The notes under the pieces were generated by a model, which was not told where the DNA came from, made no database searches, and saw only the letters and a program-made list of their open reading frames with translations. Source: an uncultured Christensenellaceae bacterium (GTDB taxonomy: Bacteria; Bacillota_A; Clostridia; Christensenellales; UBA3700). From it: 16,363 nucleotides of DNA. The stretch lies in assembly GCA_944381335.1 (NCBI GenBank), contig CALWKT010000075.1, positions 1 through 16,363 of the forward strand. Direction: 5' to 3'. How positions within the stretch are numbered: the first letter of the stretch is position 1; the number at the start of each line of letters is the position of its first letter. Of this stretch, positions 1 through 7,589 are shown in pieces. A program made the translations under genes and the position numbers.

Positions 1-352
1 TGACCGTCTTCTTCGGTCCCTTACGGGTGCGAGCGTTCTGCTTGGTGTTCTGTCCTCTGACAGGCAGACCCTTACGGTGTCTGATACCTCTGTAGCAGCC
101 GATCTCGGTCAATCTCTTGATATTGAGCTTGACTTCTCTTTTGAGATCGCCTTCGACGCTCAGGTTGTGGTCGATGTACTCACGGATCTTTCCTACCTGG
201 TCTTCCGTCAGATCCCTGACTCTGGTATCGGGATCGATCCCGGTAGCCGCAAGGATCTTGTTGGAAGTGACCCTGCCTATACCGTAGATATAGGTAAGTC
301 CGATCTCCACTCTCTTTTCGCGCGGTAAATCCACGCCGGCAATACGAGCCAT
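1..352 (-). CDS. rpsM: 30S ribosomal protein S13 (uS13), 3' end cut by window edge
   Basis: S13 sits in the head of the small subunit and contacts the P-site tRNA and the bridges to the 50S subunit. The visible 117 residues start [18 protein letters not shown] and contain the family core [15 protein letters not shown] (about residues 20-34). The basic C-terminal signature [20 protein letters not shown] follows near the end. Bacterial S13 is about 122 residues, so only a few codons and the stop lie beyond position 1. The ATG at 352-350 follows a GGAGG at 364-360 with 7 bases of spacing. This is the first gene of the alpha-operon part of the cluster. It is separated from rpmJ by 187 bases that carry their own promoter, whereas the genes upstream are packed much more tightly. 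Identity is certain; only the end is missing. Confidence 0.97.
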   Translation of the reverse strand, partial: MARIAGVDLPREKRVEIGLTYIYGIGRVTSNKILAATGIDPDTRVRDLTEDQVGKIREYIDHNLSVEGDLKREVKLNIKRLTEIGCYRGIRHRKGLPVRGQNTKQNARTRKGPKKTV

Positions 353-469
353 TAAAATACCTCCGAATATATTGTTTGTGTTAGACGATCCGGGAAAACA
401 GACTGCCCGTATACAGGTAGAATGAGGCGGTCTGTCCAGCCGCTCCCTCTCGAATAATCACTTTTTAGC
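353..469 (-). promoter_or_regulatory. 5' leader of rpsM
   Basis: This is about 117 bases between the predicted transcription start (near 469) and the rpsM ATG. It contains a possible imperfect stem in which GAGCGG pairs with CCGCCTC around a loop of about nine bases (roughly 431-450), and then the rpsM ribosome binding site GGAGG at 364-360. No open reading frame is convincing here. A leader of this size before an alpha-type operon could carry an autoregulatory site for a ribosomal protein such as S4. That is inference: I do not recognise a known leader motif. Confidence 0.4.
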
Positions 470-475
470 TTGTGC

Positions 476-504
476 ATTATATCACATCGCGGATATAATA
501 GCAA
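476..504 (-). promoter_or_regulatory. Internal sigma-A-type promoter upstream of rpsM
   Basis: Read on the minus strand, a perfect TATAAT -10 box lies at 481-476. A TTGCTA -35 box (4 of 6 matches to TTGACA) lies at 504-499, with the optimal 17-base spacer. The -10 box is preceded by TGA, an extended -10 element. The start of transcription would be about position 469, giving a leader of about 117 bases before rpsM. The promoter would let the rpsM part of the cluster be transcribed independently of the S10-spc transcript. Confidence 0.75.
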
Positions 505-512
505 CCGATTTG

Positions 513-546
513 GGGCTGTTTTAGCGCAAAATCCCCTTTTCAGCCC
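513..546 (-). terminator. Weak hairpin just after rpmJ
   Basis: GGGCTG (546-541 on the minus strand, overlapping the rpmJ stop) can pair with CAGCCC (518-513). An inner TTTT/AAAA stem could extend it. There is no run of T after the stem, so it is a poor intrinsic terminator. It may slow polymerase or protect the 3' end of the upstream message before the rpsM promoter. Confidence 0.25.
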
Positions 547-656
547 TGTCTCTGCTTGTGTTTCTTGTACTTGGAGCAGATGACCATCACTTTGCCGTCT
601 CTCTTTATCACCCTGCACTTGTCGCAGATGGGTTTTACAGAAGGTCTGACTTTCAT
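540..656 (-). CDS. rpmJ: 50S ribosomal protein L36 (bL36), zinc-ribbon C+ form
   Basis: This is a 38-residue protein starting [14 protein letters not shown] and ending [11 protein letters not shown]36 is the smallest large-subunit protein and folds around one zinc ion. The ligands are visible as Cys11, Cys14, Cys27 and His33, so this is the zinc-binding C+ form and not the C- paralogue made under zinc shortage. The gene lies 24 bases downstream of infA, its standard place in Bacillota, and ends with TGA. The length matches the usual 37-38 residues. It is the last gene before the internal promoter of the rpsM group. Confidence 0.97.
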   Translation of the reverse strand: MKVRPSVKPICDKCRVIKRDGKVMVICSKYKKHKQRQG

Positions 657-680
657 TTCTTTATCCTCCGATTAATTGTC

Positions 681-902
681 TCAGTTCTTGTTCCTCCAGA
701 CGATCCGTCCCTTGGAAAGATCGTAAGGACTTATCTCGACTCTCACGGTGTCGCCTTCGAGAATCTTGATATAGTTCTTGCGCAGCTTGCCCGACAGATA
801 GGCTATTATCTCGTGATTGTTCGTAAGCCGTATCCTGAATCTCGTGTTGGGCAGCACTTCTATGACTGCGCCTTCTGCTTCGATTAAGTCTTCCTTCGAC
901 AT
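681..902 (-). CDS. infA: Translation initiation factor IF-1
   Basis: IF-1 binds the 30S A site during initiation and helps IF-2 and IF-3 select the initiator tRNA. The product is a 73-residue OB-fold protein with the family landmarks [19 protein letters not shown] at the start, [12 protein letters not shown] in the middle and [16 protein letters not shown] at the end. Length matches the 72-residue norm. Its ATG shares one base with the TAA of the upstream KOW-domain gene (TAATG), and its ribosome binding site lies inside that gene's last codons, so the two are probably translationally coupled. The stop is TGA. Several positions ([18 protein letters not shown]) differ from common Bacillota sequences but keep the fold pattern. 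Confidence 0.96.
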   Translation of the reverse strand: MSKEDLIEAEGAVIEVLPNTRFRIRLTNNHEIIAYLSGKLRKNYIKILEGDTVRVEISPYDLSKGRIVWRNKN

Positions 903-1168
903 TACTCCTCCTGACTCCGGTATTGTTTTATCGCCCGGGCTATCGCCGCGTCTGCGGCCTCGCCGTCCTCTATGCCCGACTTCGCCGCAAAGACCAGATG
1001 CTTGCGCCTCTTGGTCTTGGGGTTGTCGCTCTTGCGGTATTTTCCGTCGCAGACGAGTACGAAGTCGTCGTTCAGTTCGGAAACCACCACGTAAAGTCTG
1101 CCCGCGTCGTGTCCCGCCTTGGACACCGCGATATCTCCGACCCGAAGTCTCTCTTTCTCCTTTTTCAT
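902..1168 (-). CDS. KOW-domain RNA-binding protein (L14e/L27e-like)
   Basis: This is a small basic 88-residue protein starting [19 protein letters not shown]. The first half has the KOW/SH3-barrel pattern: [20 protein letters not shown], then FVLVCDGK. A lysine/arginine-rich stretch ([11 protein letters not shown]) follows, and the end is an acidic-to-basic helix. Proteins of this type, annotated as L14E/L6E/L27E-like, commonly sit between map and infA in Clostridia. Their exact role is not established; RNA or ribosome binding is inferred from the domain. The ATG at 1168 overlaps the map stop codon by four bases (ATGA), which fixes the start. A longer in-frame extension upstream is only the map gene read in another frame. 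Confidence 0.8.
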   Translation of the reverse strand: MKKEKERLRVGDIAVSKAGHDAGRLYVVVSELNDDFVLVCDGKYRKSDNPKTKRRKHLVFAAKSGIEDGEAADAAIARAIKQYRSQEE

Positions 1169-1911
1169 AGAGAGAGAATCTCCACTCCGTCGGCGGTGAT
1201 CGCGACGGTGTTCTCGTAATGGGCGGAAGGCTTGCCGTCTCTGGTGACTACGGTCCAGCCGTCGTCCAGCGTCACTACGTCGTAAGCGCCGGCGTTGACC
1301 ATCGGTTCCACGGCTATCGTCATATTGGCTTTGAGCCTCAGTCCGTGACCCGGAGTGCCGAAGTTGAGCACTTCGGGATCCTCGTGCATCTCGGTGCCTA
1401 TGCCGTGTCCGCAAAGCGAACGCACCACCGAAAAGCCGTTGGCCTCCACGTAACTCTGTATCGCGTGTCCGAGATCCCCCAGTCTGACGCCCTCTTTGAG
1501 TATCTTTATACCCTCGAAGAAGCTCCTTTCGGTGACCTCGATGAGTTTGCTTTTCAGCTCGCTCACTTTGCCTATCGCAAACGTGCGCGCCGCGTCTCCG
1601 TTATATCCGCGATAAATGCTTCCCACGTCCACGCTGACGATCTGCCCCTCCTCTATCCTCCTGTTGGAGCTGGGGATCCCGTGCACGACCTCGTCGTCAA
1701 TCGACACGCATGCCGACGCGGGATATCCGCTGTATCCGAGAAAGGACGGGACCGCGTCGCATTTGACGATATAGTCGTGGACCAGTTTGTCCACCTGCTT
1801 GGTCGTCATGCCCGGCTTGATCTTTTCTCCGACCAGATCGAGAGCGTCTCTCACGATGAGATTCGCCTTGCGCATCAACGCGATCTCTTCGTCGGTCTTA
1901 ATCGTTACCAT
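1165..1911 (-). CDS. map: Methionine aminopeptidase, type I
   Basis: This enzyme removes the initiator methionine from nascent proteins whose second residue is small. The 248-residue product has the pita-bread fold landmarks. The five metal ligands are Asp95 (SVDVGS), Asp106 (YNGDAART), His169 (CGHGIG), Glu202 (AVEPMV) and Glu233 (YENTVAIT). His78 (VVHGIP) is the expected substrate-binding histidine. The length is typical of compact bacterial type Ia enzymes with no N-terminal zinc-finger extension. Start ATG 1911 lies inside the end of adk (14-base overlap), and the TGA stop overlaps the next gene. The secY-adk-map order is the standard Bacillota arrangement. Confidence 0.96.
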   Translation of the reverse strand: MVTIKTDEEIALMRKANLIVRDALDLVGEKIKPGMTTKQVDKLVHDYIVKCDAVPSFLGYSGYPASACVSIDDEVVHGIPSSNRRIEEGQIVSVDVGSIYRGYNGDAARTFAIGKVSELKSKLIEVTERSFFEGIKILKEGVRLGDLGHAIQSYVEANGFSVVRSLCGHGIGTEMHEDPEVLNFGTPGHGLRLKANMTIAVEPMVNAGAYDVVTLDDGWTVVTRDGKPSAHYENTVAITADGVEILSL

Positions 1912-2524
1912 CCAACACCTCGGCTATCTGCGCGAATACCTCGTCCACGCTCTTCATCCCGTTCACTCCGAAGAGCACGCCCTTGTCGCGGTAATACCCG
2001 ATGAGGGGCGCGGTCTGCTCGGCGTAGACCTCGAGCCTTTTGGCGACGGTCTCTTCCTTGTCGTCATCGCGCTGATACAGCTCGGCGCCGCATTTGTCGC
2101 AGTACGGAGAGCTGTGCGAAGAGATGTGATAACTCTCGCCGCAGCGGCACATCCTTCTGCCCGCGATGCGCTTGACGACTTCGGCGGGGTCGACTTCGAT
2201 ATCGACCGCGTGGGTCACTTGCGCGAACTTGTCCAGTTCCTCCGCCTGAGCGGTCGTTCTGGGAAAGCCGTCGAGAAGGAAACCGTTTTCGCAGTCGGGC
2301 TTTGCCAATCTGTCCCTGACTATCGCGACGACCACTTCGTCCGGTACGAGCTTACCTTCGTCGATATAGCTCTTAGCAAGGCGTCCCAGCTGCGTGCCTT
2401 CTTTTATGTTGGAGCGCAGGATATCGCCCGTGGATATGTGCGGGAGCGAATACCTGCCTGCTATCAGTTTTGCCTGCGTGCCCTTGCCCGCGCCGGGCGC
2501 GCCCAGTAATACTATTCCTTTCAT
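1898..2524 (-). CDS. adk: Adenylate kinase with a shortened zinc-type LID
   Basis: This enzyme interconverts ATP plus AMP with two ADP and so sets cellular adenylate balance. The 208-residue product has the P-loop GAPGAGKGT (residues 8-16), the AMP-site segments STGDILR and FLLDGFPRT, and the LID near residues 120-160. The LID carries four cysteines that would bind zinc: Cys126, Cys128, Cys142 and Cys145. The first pair is CxC, where the zinc-type enzymes I recall have CxxC, and the loop to the second pair is about three residues shorter. This explains the slightly short length compared with the usual 212-217. Start ATG 2524 is four bases past secY; the end overlaps map by 14 bases. Confidence 0.96.
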   Translation of the reverse strand: MKGIVLLGAPGAGKGTQAKLIAGRYSLPHISTGDILRSNIKEGTQLGRLAKSYIDEGKLVPDEVVVAIVRDRLAKPDCENGFLLDGFPRTTAQAEELDKFAQVTHAVDIEVDPAEVVKRIAGRRMCRCGESYHISSHSSPYCDKCGAELYQRDDDKEETVAKRLEVYAEQTAPLIGYYRDKGVLFGVNGMKSVDEVFAQIAEVLDGND

Positions 2525-2528
2525 CGCC

Positions 2529-3824
2529 TTATTTGAGGAAGCCTTTGTAGTGCCTCATCATGATCTGCGATTCGAGCTGTTTTTCGAGTTCGAGCGCGAC
2601 GCTGACTATGATCAGCATTCCGGTGGCGCTGAACGCGTTCGCCATACCTATCGGCTGTCCGAGCAACTGGAACAGGAAGGTCGGTACGATCGCGACTATC
2701 GCGAGGAACAGCGCTCCGAAAAGCGTGATCCTGTGATTGATCTTCGCGAGATATTCGCTGGTCGGTTTTCCGCTTCTCACGCCCTGTATGACTCCGCCGT
2801 ACTGCTGCAGATTGCGCGCAACGTCGATCGGGTTGAACTGGATCTGCGCATAGAAGTACGCGAAGAAGATGATGAACAGGAACATGAAGATGTAGTACAC
2901 CGCCGTGCCGGGTCCGAGATACTGCAGGTAGAAAGTCACTACGCTGTTGTCGGACGGAACGAACGAAAGTATCATCTGCGGGAACACCATGAACGCCGAC
3001 GCGAATATGATGGGCATGACGCCGCTTCCGTTGACCTTCATCGGGATGTAGGTGGACTGTCCGCCGTACATCTTGTTTCCCTTGACCTGCTTGGCATAGT
3101 TGACCTTGATCCTGCGTTCGGCTCCGTCGATGAACACGATGAAGATGAACAGCACTACGACCACGATCAGATAGCCGAGGATGTACCATATGTTGTTGGG
3201 CTCGTCGCCGAGTGTCTGGAACGCGCCGATGAGCGAGGTGGCGAACGACGAAATGATACCCGTAAAGATTATCATGGAAGAGCCGTTGCCTATGCCCTTT
3301 TCGGTGATACGTTCGGACAGCCACATGACCAGCGTGGAGCCCGCCGTCAGCAGTATTATGATGATCGCGCCGCTTACCGCTTCGCTGCCCAAAGTGGGCT
3401 CGATAGCTCCGGAGTTGTGGAACGTGACTACTATACCTATGCCCTGTACCACGCCGAGAAGTATCGCGACGTATCTCGTGATCATCGTTATCTTTGCTCT
3501 GCCCTCGTCTCCCTCTTTGGAAAGTCTTTCGAGCGGAGGGATGATGAGCGTGAGCAGCTGCATTATAATGAAGCTGTTGATAAACGGCAGTATGCCGAGT
3601 GCAAACAACGTTCCGCTTGCAAGAGATCCGCCGGTCACGGTGTTGATGACCTGGAGAAGGGTGTTTCCGCCGCCGCCCGAAACAGCCGATTCGACTGCGG
3701 TGAAATCGAGACCGGGAACGGGGATATAGCAGCCTATCCTGTACACAAGCAGTATCGCGAGCGTAAAGAATATCTTATTGCGAATGCTTTTGTCTCCGAA
3801 AGCGTTTTTGATTGTTTGCCACAT
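2529..3824 (-). CDS. secY: Protein translocase subunit SecY
   Basis: SecY is the channel-forming membrane subunit of the Sec translocon and works with SecE, SecG and SecA. The 431-residue product has about ten hydrophobic segments, the first near residues 17-35. Family signatures are YRIGCYIPVPGLD (28-40), ITEKGIGNGSSMIIF (about 173-187) and the cytoplasmic loop around IQFNPIDVARNLQQYGG (328-344). It ends in the basic tail RHYKGFLK. Length is typical for Bacillota. Only one base separates it from the rplO stop codon, so translation is probably coupled. It is the last gene of the classic spc group before adk-map. Confidence 0.97.
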   Translation of the reverse strand: MWQTIKNAFGDKSIRNKIFFTLAILLVYRIGCYIPVPGLDFTAVESAVSGGGGNTLLQVINTVTGGSLASGTLFALGILPFINSFIIMQLLTLIIPPLERLSKEGDEGRAKITMITRYVAILLGVVQGIGIVVTFHNSGAIEPTLGSEAVSGAIIIILLTAGSTLVMWLSERITEKGIGNGSSMIIFTGIISSFATSLIGAFQTLGDEPNNIWYILGYLIVVVVLFIFIVFIDGAERRIKVNYAKQVKGNKMYGGQSTYIPMKVNGSGVMPIIFASAFMVFPQMILSFVPSDNSVVTFYLQYLGPGTAVYYIFMFLFIIFFAYFYAQIQFNPIDVARNLQQYGGVIQGVRSGKPTSEYLAKINHRITLFGALFLAIVAIVPTFLFQLLGQPIGMANAFSATGMLIIVSVALELEKQLESQIMMRHYKGFLK

Positions 3825-3825
3825 A

Positions 3826-4269
3826 TTACAGCACCTCTGTCTTGCCGCCTGCCTTTTCTATAGCTTCCGCCGCCGACTTGGAGAATTTGTTCGCCTTGAC
3901 GGTCAGCTTCTTGGTCAGTTCGCCGCCGCCGAGAACCTTGACTCCGTACGGCTCGACCTTGGAGAGGATCCCCGCGTCGAGCAGAGCCTGAGCGTCCACG
4001 ACCGCGCCGTCCTCGAATACGTCGAGCGCTCCGAGGTTGACGATGGAATACTGCTTTTTGAATACGTTGTTGAAGCCTCTTTTGGGGATGCGTCTGGTAA
4101 GGGGCATCTGACCGCCTTCGAATCCGGGTCTGACGCCGCCTCCGCTTCTCGCCCACTGACCTTTGTGGCCCTTGCCCGAGGTCTTGCCGAGACCGGAGCC
4201 GATACCTCTGCCGACTCTTCTGGCTTCTTTCTTCGCTCCGACCGCGGGAGCCATTTCGTGAAGTTTCAT
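3826..4269 (-). CDS. rplO: 50S ribosomal protein L15 (uL15)
   Basis: L15 is a late-assembly large-subunit protein that threads a flexible N-terminal arm into 23S rRNA. The 147-residue product starts [20 protein letters not shown]. It has the glycine/lysine-rich arm [19 protein letters not shown] near residues 21-39 and the globular end motif [20 protein letters not shown] place the start at ATG 4269, with GGAG six bases upstream of it. The in-frame ATG further upstream lies inside rpmD and would add nine unrelated residues. The rpmD stop codon abuts the ribosome binding site, and secY begins one base after the TAA. Confidence 0.97.
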   Translation of the reverse strand: MKLHEMAPAVGAKKEARRVGRGIGSGLGKTSGKGHKGQWARSGGGVRPGFEGGQMPLTRRIPKRGFNNVFKKQYSIVNLGALDVFEDGAVVDAQALLDAGILSKVEPYGVKVLGGGELTKKLTVKANKFSKSAAEAIEKAGGKTEVL

Positions 4270-4279
4270 ATTAGTCTCC

Positions 4280-4462
4280 TTATGCCTCTTCGACACTCAC
4301 GAGATGAGCGACGAGTTTGAGCATGCCCTTCGTGCTGTCGTTGTCCGCGATCACGTTGGCGCTGCCTATCTTTTTGAGCCCGAGAGCTTCGACGGTCGCC
4401 TTCTGCTTCTGAGTGCAGCCGATCGTGCTTCTTTTGAGAGTAACCTTTATCTGCTTATCCAT
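4280..4462 (-). CDS. rpmD: 50S ribosomal protein L30 (uL30)
   Basis: This is a 60-residue protein with the L30 fold. It starts [20 protein letters not shown] and continues with the helix and loop [20 protein letters not shown], ending in [16 protein letters not shown]30 binds near the 5S rRNA/23S domain II region. Length is the usual 58-61. It lies between rpsE and rplO, 13 and 10 bases from them, in the conserved spc order. The aspartate-rich NDST segment replaces the more common RDTP but keeps the family pattern. Confidence 0.95.
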   Translation of the reverse strand: MDKQIKVTLKRSTIGCTQKQKATVEALGLKKIGSANVIADNDSTKGMLKLVAHLVSVEEA

Positions 4463-4475
4463 TGTTTACTCCTCC

Positions 4476-4991
4476 TCAGCCCAAAATTTCCTCTACGGTC
4501 TTTCCGCGGAGAGCGGCGACCTGTTCGACGGTGCGCAGCTGCGTGAGCGCGTCGAGCGTAGCTTTCACGCAGTTGATCGGGTTGTTGGTCCCGATGGACT
4601 TGGTGCGGATATCTTTGATGCCCGCGACCTCGAGGACCGCTCTGACGGGACCGCCCGCGATAACGCCGGTACCTTCTTCGGCAGGCATAACGATGACTTT
4701 GCCCTTGCCGAACGTGCCGATCGCCTCGTGGGGGATCGTCGTGCCGACCGTGGAGATCCTGACCATGTTGCGTTTCGCTACGGCGGTAGCCTTTCTGATA
4801 GCTTCGGGGACTTCGGCGGCTTTGCCCATGCCTACGCCCAGGCTGCCCTGTCCGTCTCCGACGACCATCAAAGCGGAAAATCTCATCGTCTTGCCGCCTT
4901 TGACGACCTTGGTGACGCGGTTGACCGCTATGAGCTTGTTCTGGAGCTCGTCTCTGTCGCCCTGCTGGAATCTGTTTTCTCTTCTAGCCAT
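4476..4991 (-). CDS. rpsE: 30S ribosomal protein S5 (uS5)
   Basis: S5 contributes to the mRNA entry channel and to decoding accuracy, next to S4. The 171-residue product shows the N-terminal dsRNA-binding-like domain ([20 protein letters not shown], then [20 protein letters not shown]) and the C-terminal domain with [19 protein letters not shown] and [21 protein letters not shown]. Length matches the family. It starts at ATG 4991, 15 bases after rplR, and stops with TGA 13 bases before rpmD. Confidence 0.97.
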   Translation of the reverse strand: MARRENRFQQGDRDELQNKLIAVNRVTKVVKGGKTMRFSALMVVGDGQGSLGVGMGKAAEVPEAIRKATAVAKRNMVRISTVGTTIPHEAIGTFGKGKVIVMPAEEGTGVIAGGPVRAVLEVAGIKDIRTKSIGTNNPINCVKATLDALTQLRTVEQVAALRGKTVEEILG

Positions 4992-5006
4992 TGGTCCTTC
5001 CTCCGA

Positions 5007-5375
5007 TTAAAACTTCAAGCCGGCTTCTCTCGCGCCGTCCGCAACGCTCTTTACGCGTCCGGTGTAAAGGTATCCGCCTCTGTCGAACACGACTTCGGTC
5101 ACGCCCGCGGCGAGAGCCTTTTCTGCGACGGTCTTGCCGACGATCGCGGCTGCCTCGGTCTTGGTCTTACCCTCGAGCTGAGCGGCGATGTCCTTGTCGA
5201 GCGTCGAGCAGGCGACCAGAGTGTGACCCTTGACGTCGTCTATGATCTGTACGGAGATGTTGTTGGTGCTCCTGTACACGTTGAGACGGGGTCTCTCGGC
5301 GGTGCCGCTGATCTTGTTGCGGAGCCTGCGGTGTCTCTTCTGTCTGATTGCGTTTTTATCTATCTTATTGATCAT
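5007..5375 (-). CDS. rplR: 50S ribosomal protein L18 (uL18)
   Basis: L18 binds 5S rRNA and helps dock it in the central protuberance together with L5. The 122-residue product has a basic N-terminal tail ([19 protein letters not shown]) and the core [21 protein letters not shown]. The ending [27 protein letters not shown] is split in the usual way around GGY and ADGAR. Length is standard for Bacillota. It lies 10 bases after rplF in spc order. Confidence 0.97.
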   Translation of the reverse strand: MINKIDKNAIRQKRHRRLRNKISGTAERPRLNVYRSTNNISVQIIDDVKGHTLVACSTLDKDIAAQLEGKTKTEAAAIVGKTVAEKALAAGVTEVVFDRGGYLYTGRVKSVADGAREAGLKF

Positions 5376-5385
5376 AGCTCACTCC

Positions 5386-5928
5386 TTATTTGGTACCTTT
5401 CTTGCCTTCCTTGCGGACGATCACTTCGTCCTTGTAGCGGATACCGTATGCGTGATAGGGATCGGGCTTTCTCAACGATCTGATATTCGCGGCGATCTGA
5501 CCTACGAGTTCGTTGTCGATGCCTTTGACCACGATGTCCTTTTCGCCCTCGACGTCAAACGTGATGCCGGGGACTTCCTTGACCTCGATATTGTGCGAAT
5601 AGCCTATGTTGAGGACTATCTTGTTGCCCTGCTTGGCGACCCTGTAACCTACGCCGTTGATCGTAAGGCTCTTCTGATACCCTTTGGTCACGCCTTCGAC
5701 CATGTTGGAGATCAGCTTGCGGTACAGACCGTGCTTCGCCTTGACGTCCTTCTCTTCGCTGCTTCTCGTGCAGTGGAGCACGCCGTTGTCGACGTTGACC
5801 GCGATGCACTTGTCTACCTGTCTGCTCAAAGTGCCCTTGGGACCTTTGACCGTAACGAGGTTTTCGGGGCTGACGGTCACTTCGACGCCTGCCGGGATCG
5901 TTACGGGCATTCTACCTATTCTCGACAT
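5386..5928 (-). CDS. rplF: 50S ribosomal protein L6 (uL6)
   Basis: L6 lies near the factor-binding site of the large subunit and is built from two similar domains. The 180-residue product starts MSRIGRMPVTIPAGVEV, with VKGPKGTLSR near residue 30 and the central NGVGYRVAKQGNKI. The signature PDPYHAYGIRYKDEVI in the second domain is close to the GKGIRY-type motif, here with YHAYG. It ends in KEGKKGTK. Length is normal. Start ATG 5928 follows AAGGAGG-like bases in the 10-base gap after rpsH. Confidence 0.97.
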   Translation of the reverse strand: MSRIGRMPVTIPAGVEVTVSPENLVTVKGPKGTLSRQVDKCIAVNVDNGVLHCTRSSEEKDVKAKHGLYRKLISNMVEGVTKGYQKSLTINGVGYRVAKQGNKIVLNIGYSHNIEVKEVPGITFDVEGEKDIVVKGIDNELVGQIAANIRSLRKPDPYHAYGIRYKDEVIVRKEGKKGTK

Positions 5929-5938
5929 AGCAACCTCC

Positions 5939-6337
5939 TTACCAGACGTAAGCCAGCACTTCGCCGCCCACGTTCTCTTTCCTAGCCTGCTTGTCGGTCA
6001 TGATACCCTTGGAGGTGGAGAGGATCGCTATTCCGAGTCCTCCCAGGACCTTGGGGAGTTTGTCCGCCGGAGCGTAAACTCTCAGACCGGGCTTGGATAT
6101 TCTCTTGATGCCGGTGATCGCGCGCTCTTTCTTCGCGCCGTATTTAAGGCTCACCGTCATTACTTTCTGCACTTCGCCCTCTTTCGTCTCCACCGAGTTG
6201 ACGTAGCCCTCTTCGACGAGTATGTCCGCGATCGCTTTCTTGATCTTGGAGTACGGCACGTCCACGGTCTCGTGCTTCGCCGTCAATCCGTTGCGGATGC
6301 GGGTGAGCATATCGGCGATGGGATCGGTTATCATCAT
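5939..6337 (-). CDS. rpsH: 30S ribosomal protein S8 (uS8)
   Basis: S8 is a primary 16S rRNA binder of the small-subunit platform. In E. coli it also represses the spc operon. The 132-residue product has [15 protein letters not shown] at the start, a middle [19 protein letters not shown], and the C-terminal signature [27 protein letters not shown]. Two consecutive ATG codons are possible starts. The first (6337) is nine bases from the GGAGG and the second twelve, so I take the first. It lies 17 bases after rpsN. Confidence 0.97.
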   Translation of the reverse strand: MMITDPIADMLTRIRNGLTAKHETVDVPYSKIKKAIADILVEEGYVNSVETKEGEVQKVMTVSLKYGAKKERAITGIKRISKPGLRVYAPADKLPKVLGGLGIAILSTSKGIMTDKQARKENVGGEVLAYVW

Positions 6338-6354
6338 ATCAATCTACCTCCAAA

Positions 6355-6540
6355 TTACCAGCTTGCCTTCTTTACTCCGGGGATCTCGCCCTTGTAGGCA
6401 AGGTTCCTGAAACAAATCCTGCATATGCCGTACTTCCTGAGTACGGAGTGAGGTCTTCCGCAGATCTTGCATCTCGTGTACGCTCTGGTCGAATACTTGG
6501 GAGCTCTTTGCTGCTTGTTGATCATAGCTTTCTTCGCCAT
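6355..6540 (-). CDS. rpsN: 30S ribosomal protein S14, zinc type (uS14 type Z)
   Basis: This is the 61-residue short, zinc-binding form of S14, a head protein of the small subunit. The zinc ligands are Cys24, Cys27, Cys40 and Cys43 in [10 protein letters not shown] and [10 protein letters not shown]. The C-terminus [11 protein letters not shown] is the family hallmark. This C+ form is standard in the spc operon of Bacillota; longer zinc-free S14 paralogues elsewhere replace it when zinc is scarce. Start ATG 6540 is 14 bases after rplE. Confidence 0.97.
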   Translation of the reverse strand: MAKKAMINKQQRAPKYSTRAYTRCKICGRPHSVLRKYGICRICFRNLAYKGEIPGVKKASW

Positions 6541-6554
6541 ATCTTTATACCTCC

Positions 6555-7109
6555 TTATTTCTCAAAAGGCATACCGAGCAACGCAAGCAGCTCTTTTGCC
6601 TCGGCATCGGTCTTCGCCGTGGTGACGAAGCAGATGTCAAATCCTCTTATCTTTTCGATCTTGTCGTAGGAGATCTCGGGGAAGATCAGCTGTTCTTTGA
6701 CTCCCATCGAGTAGTTTCCTCTTCCGTCGAACGAATCCGCGGGCACGCCCTTGAAGTCTCTGACTCTGGGCAGCGCGACCGAGATCAGTTTGTCCATGAA
6801 GTCGAACATCTTCGCACCGCGGAGCGTGACCTTGGCGCCGATGACCTGTCCTTCTCTTACCTTGAAGTTGGCGACGCTCTTCTTCGCCTTGGTCTCGACG
6901 GGAGCCTGTCCGGAGATGGCTTTGAGCTCCTCCATGGCAAGCTGCATGCTCTTGCTATTGTCCTTTATGTCGCCGAAACCGGAATTGATCACGATCTTGA
7001 CGAGCTTGGGGACTTCGTTGACGTTCTTGTATCCGAACTTCCTGACCAGCGCGGGGACTGCTTCGTTCTTGTAAGCGTCTGCGATTCTGTACACTCTGTC
7101 TTCTTTCAC
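6555..7109 (-). CDS. rplE: 50S ribosomal protein L5 (uL5)
   Basis: L5 binds 5S rRNA and forms an inter-subunit bridge with S13. The 184-residue product has the conserved [15 protein letters not shown] near residue 35, the loop [21 protein letters not shown], and the late motif [20 protein letters not shown] followed by [22 protein letters not shown]. Family sequences usually read NMGVG where this one reads NSGFG. Length is near the usual 179-180, with a few extra residues at the N-terminus. It lies 14 bases after rplX. Confidence 0.97.
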   Translation of the reverse strand: MKEDRVYRIADAYKNEAVPALVRKFGYKNVNEVPKLVKIVINSGFGDIKDNSKSMQLAMEELKAISGQAPVETKAKKSVANFKVREGQVIGAKVTLRGAKMFDFMDKLISVALPRVRDFKGVPADSFDGRGNYSMGVKEQLIFPEISYDKIEKIRGFDICFVTTAKTDAEAKELLALLGMPFEK

Positions 7110-7123
7110 TGTTCAGTCCTCCG

Positions 7124-7576
7124 TTACTTGCTCTCTTCGTCCGTCTTCTTGGCGGTCTTCTTGGTCGCCGTCTTGGACTTGGAAGCGGTCTTTGCGGTCT
7201 TCTTAGCCGCGGTCTTTGCCTTGCTCTTGCTGACGTTGTCGAGGCTGGCGCCGCACTTCTTGCAGATACGCTCCTTGGAGCTCTTGCCCTTTTCGTCCTC
7301 GGTTATCTTGTGACCGACCTTGGTCGGCTTGCCGCAGGAGGGGCATACGATCATGACGTTGGAGATGTCGATCGCTCTCTCTTTCTCGACGATGCCTCCC
7401 TTTTCGCGGCCGCTGCGCGGTTTGACGAAGTGTTTCTCGGTCTTGAGTCCGGATCCTTTTACCACGACTCTCGCGGTCTTATCTCCGCTGATGACCTTGT
7501 CCACCTGTCCGCTCTTGCCTTTATCTTCGCCGGCGATCACGATGACCGCGTCGCCTTTCTTAACGCTGTAACTCAT
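7124..7576 (-). CDS. rplX: 50S ribosomal protein L24 (uL24) with long lysine-rich tail
   Basis: L24 is an assembly initiator of the large subunit, with a KOW domain near the exit tunnel. The product is 150 residues, whereas most L24 proteins are about 100-105. Residues 1-112 are ordinary L24: KKGDAVIVIAGEDKGKSGQV, HFVKPRSGREKGGIVEKE, and a cysteine ribbon of Cys78, Cys81, Cys105 and Cys108. Residues 115-150 form a repetitive, probably disordered Lys/Ala/Thr/Ser tail built from AKKTAK-like units. I start it at ATG 7576 (MSYSVKKGD); an in-frame ATG upstream lies inside rplN and would add unrelated residues. It is 13 bases after rplN and 14 before rplE. Confidence 0.95.
   Translation of the reverse strand: MSYSVKKGDAVIVIAGEDKGKSGQVDKVISGDKTARVVVKGSGLKTEKHFVKPRSGREKGGIVEKERAIDISNVMIVCPSCGKPTKVGHKITEDEKGKSSKERICKKCGASLDNVSKSKAKTAAKKTAKTASKSKTATKKTAKKTDEESK
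7127..7234 (-). repeat. Low-complexity Lys/Ala/Thr tail coding repeat in rplX
   Basis: The last 36 codons of rplX are a degenerate repeat built mostly from AAG, ACC/ACG and GCC/GCG codons. It encodes units such as TAAKKTAK and TATKKTAKK, and ends in the acidic cap TDEESK. The unit AAKKTAK also ends the L29 protein encoded at 8244-8486. Such tails could add contacts with rRNA, but this is inference. Confidence 0.75.
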
Positions 7577-7589
7577 TGTCCTGTCCTCC

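Noticed and set aside
1169..1414. Longer start for the KOW-domain gene at 1414
   Set aside because: The extension is map read in a different frame. The ATGA overlap at 1168-1165 gives the natural start.
2394..3863. A 489-codon open frame on the plus strand opposite adk/secY
   Set aside because: It is antisense to two clearly conserved genes. Its composition (many Asp/Glu/Arg/Tyr/His) is the mirror of their codon use. Codon bias leaves few stops on the opposite strand.
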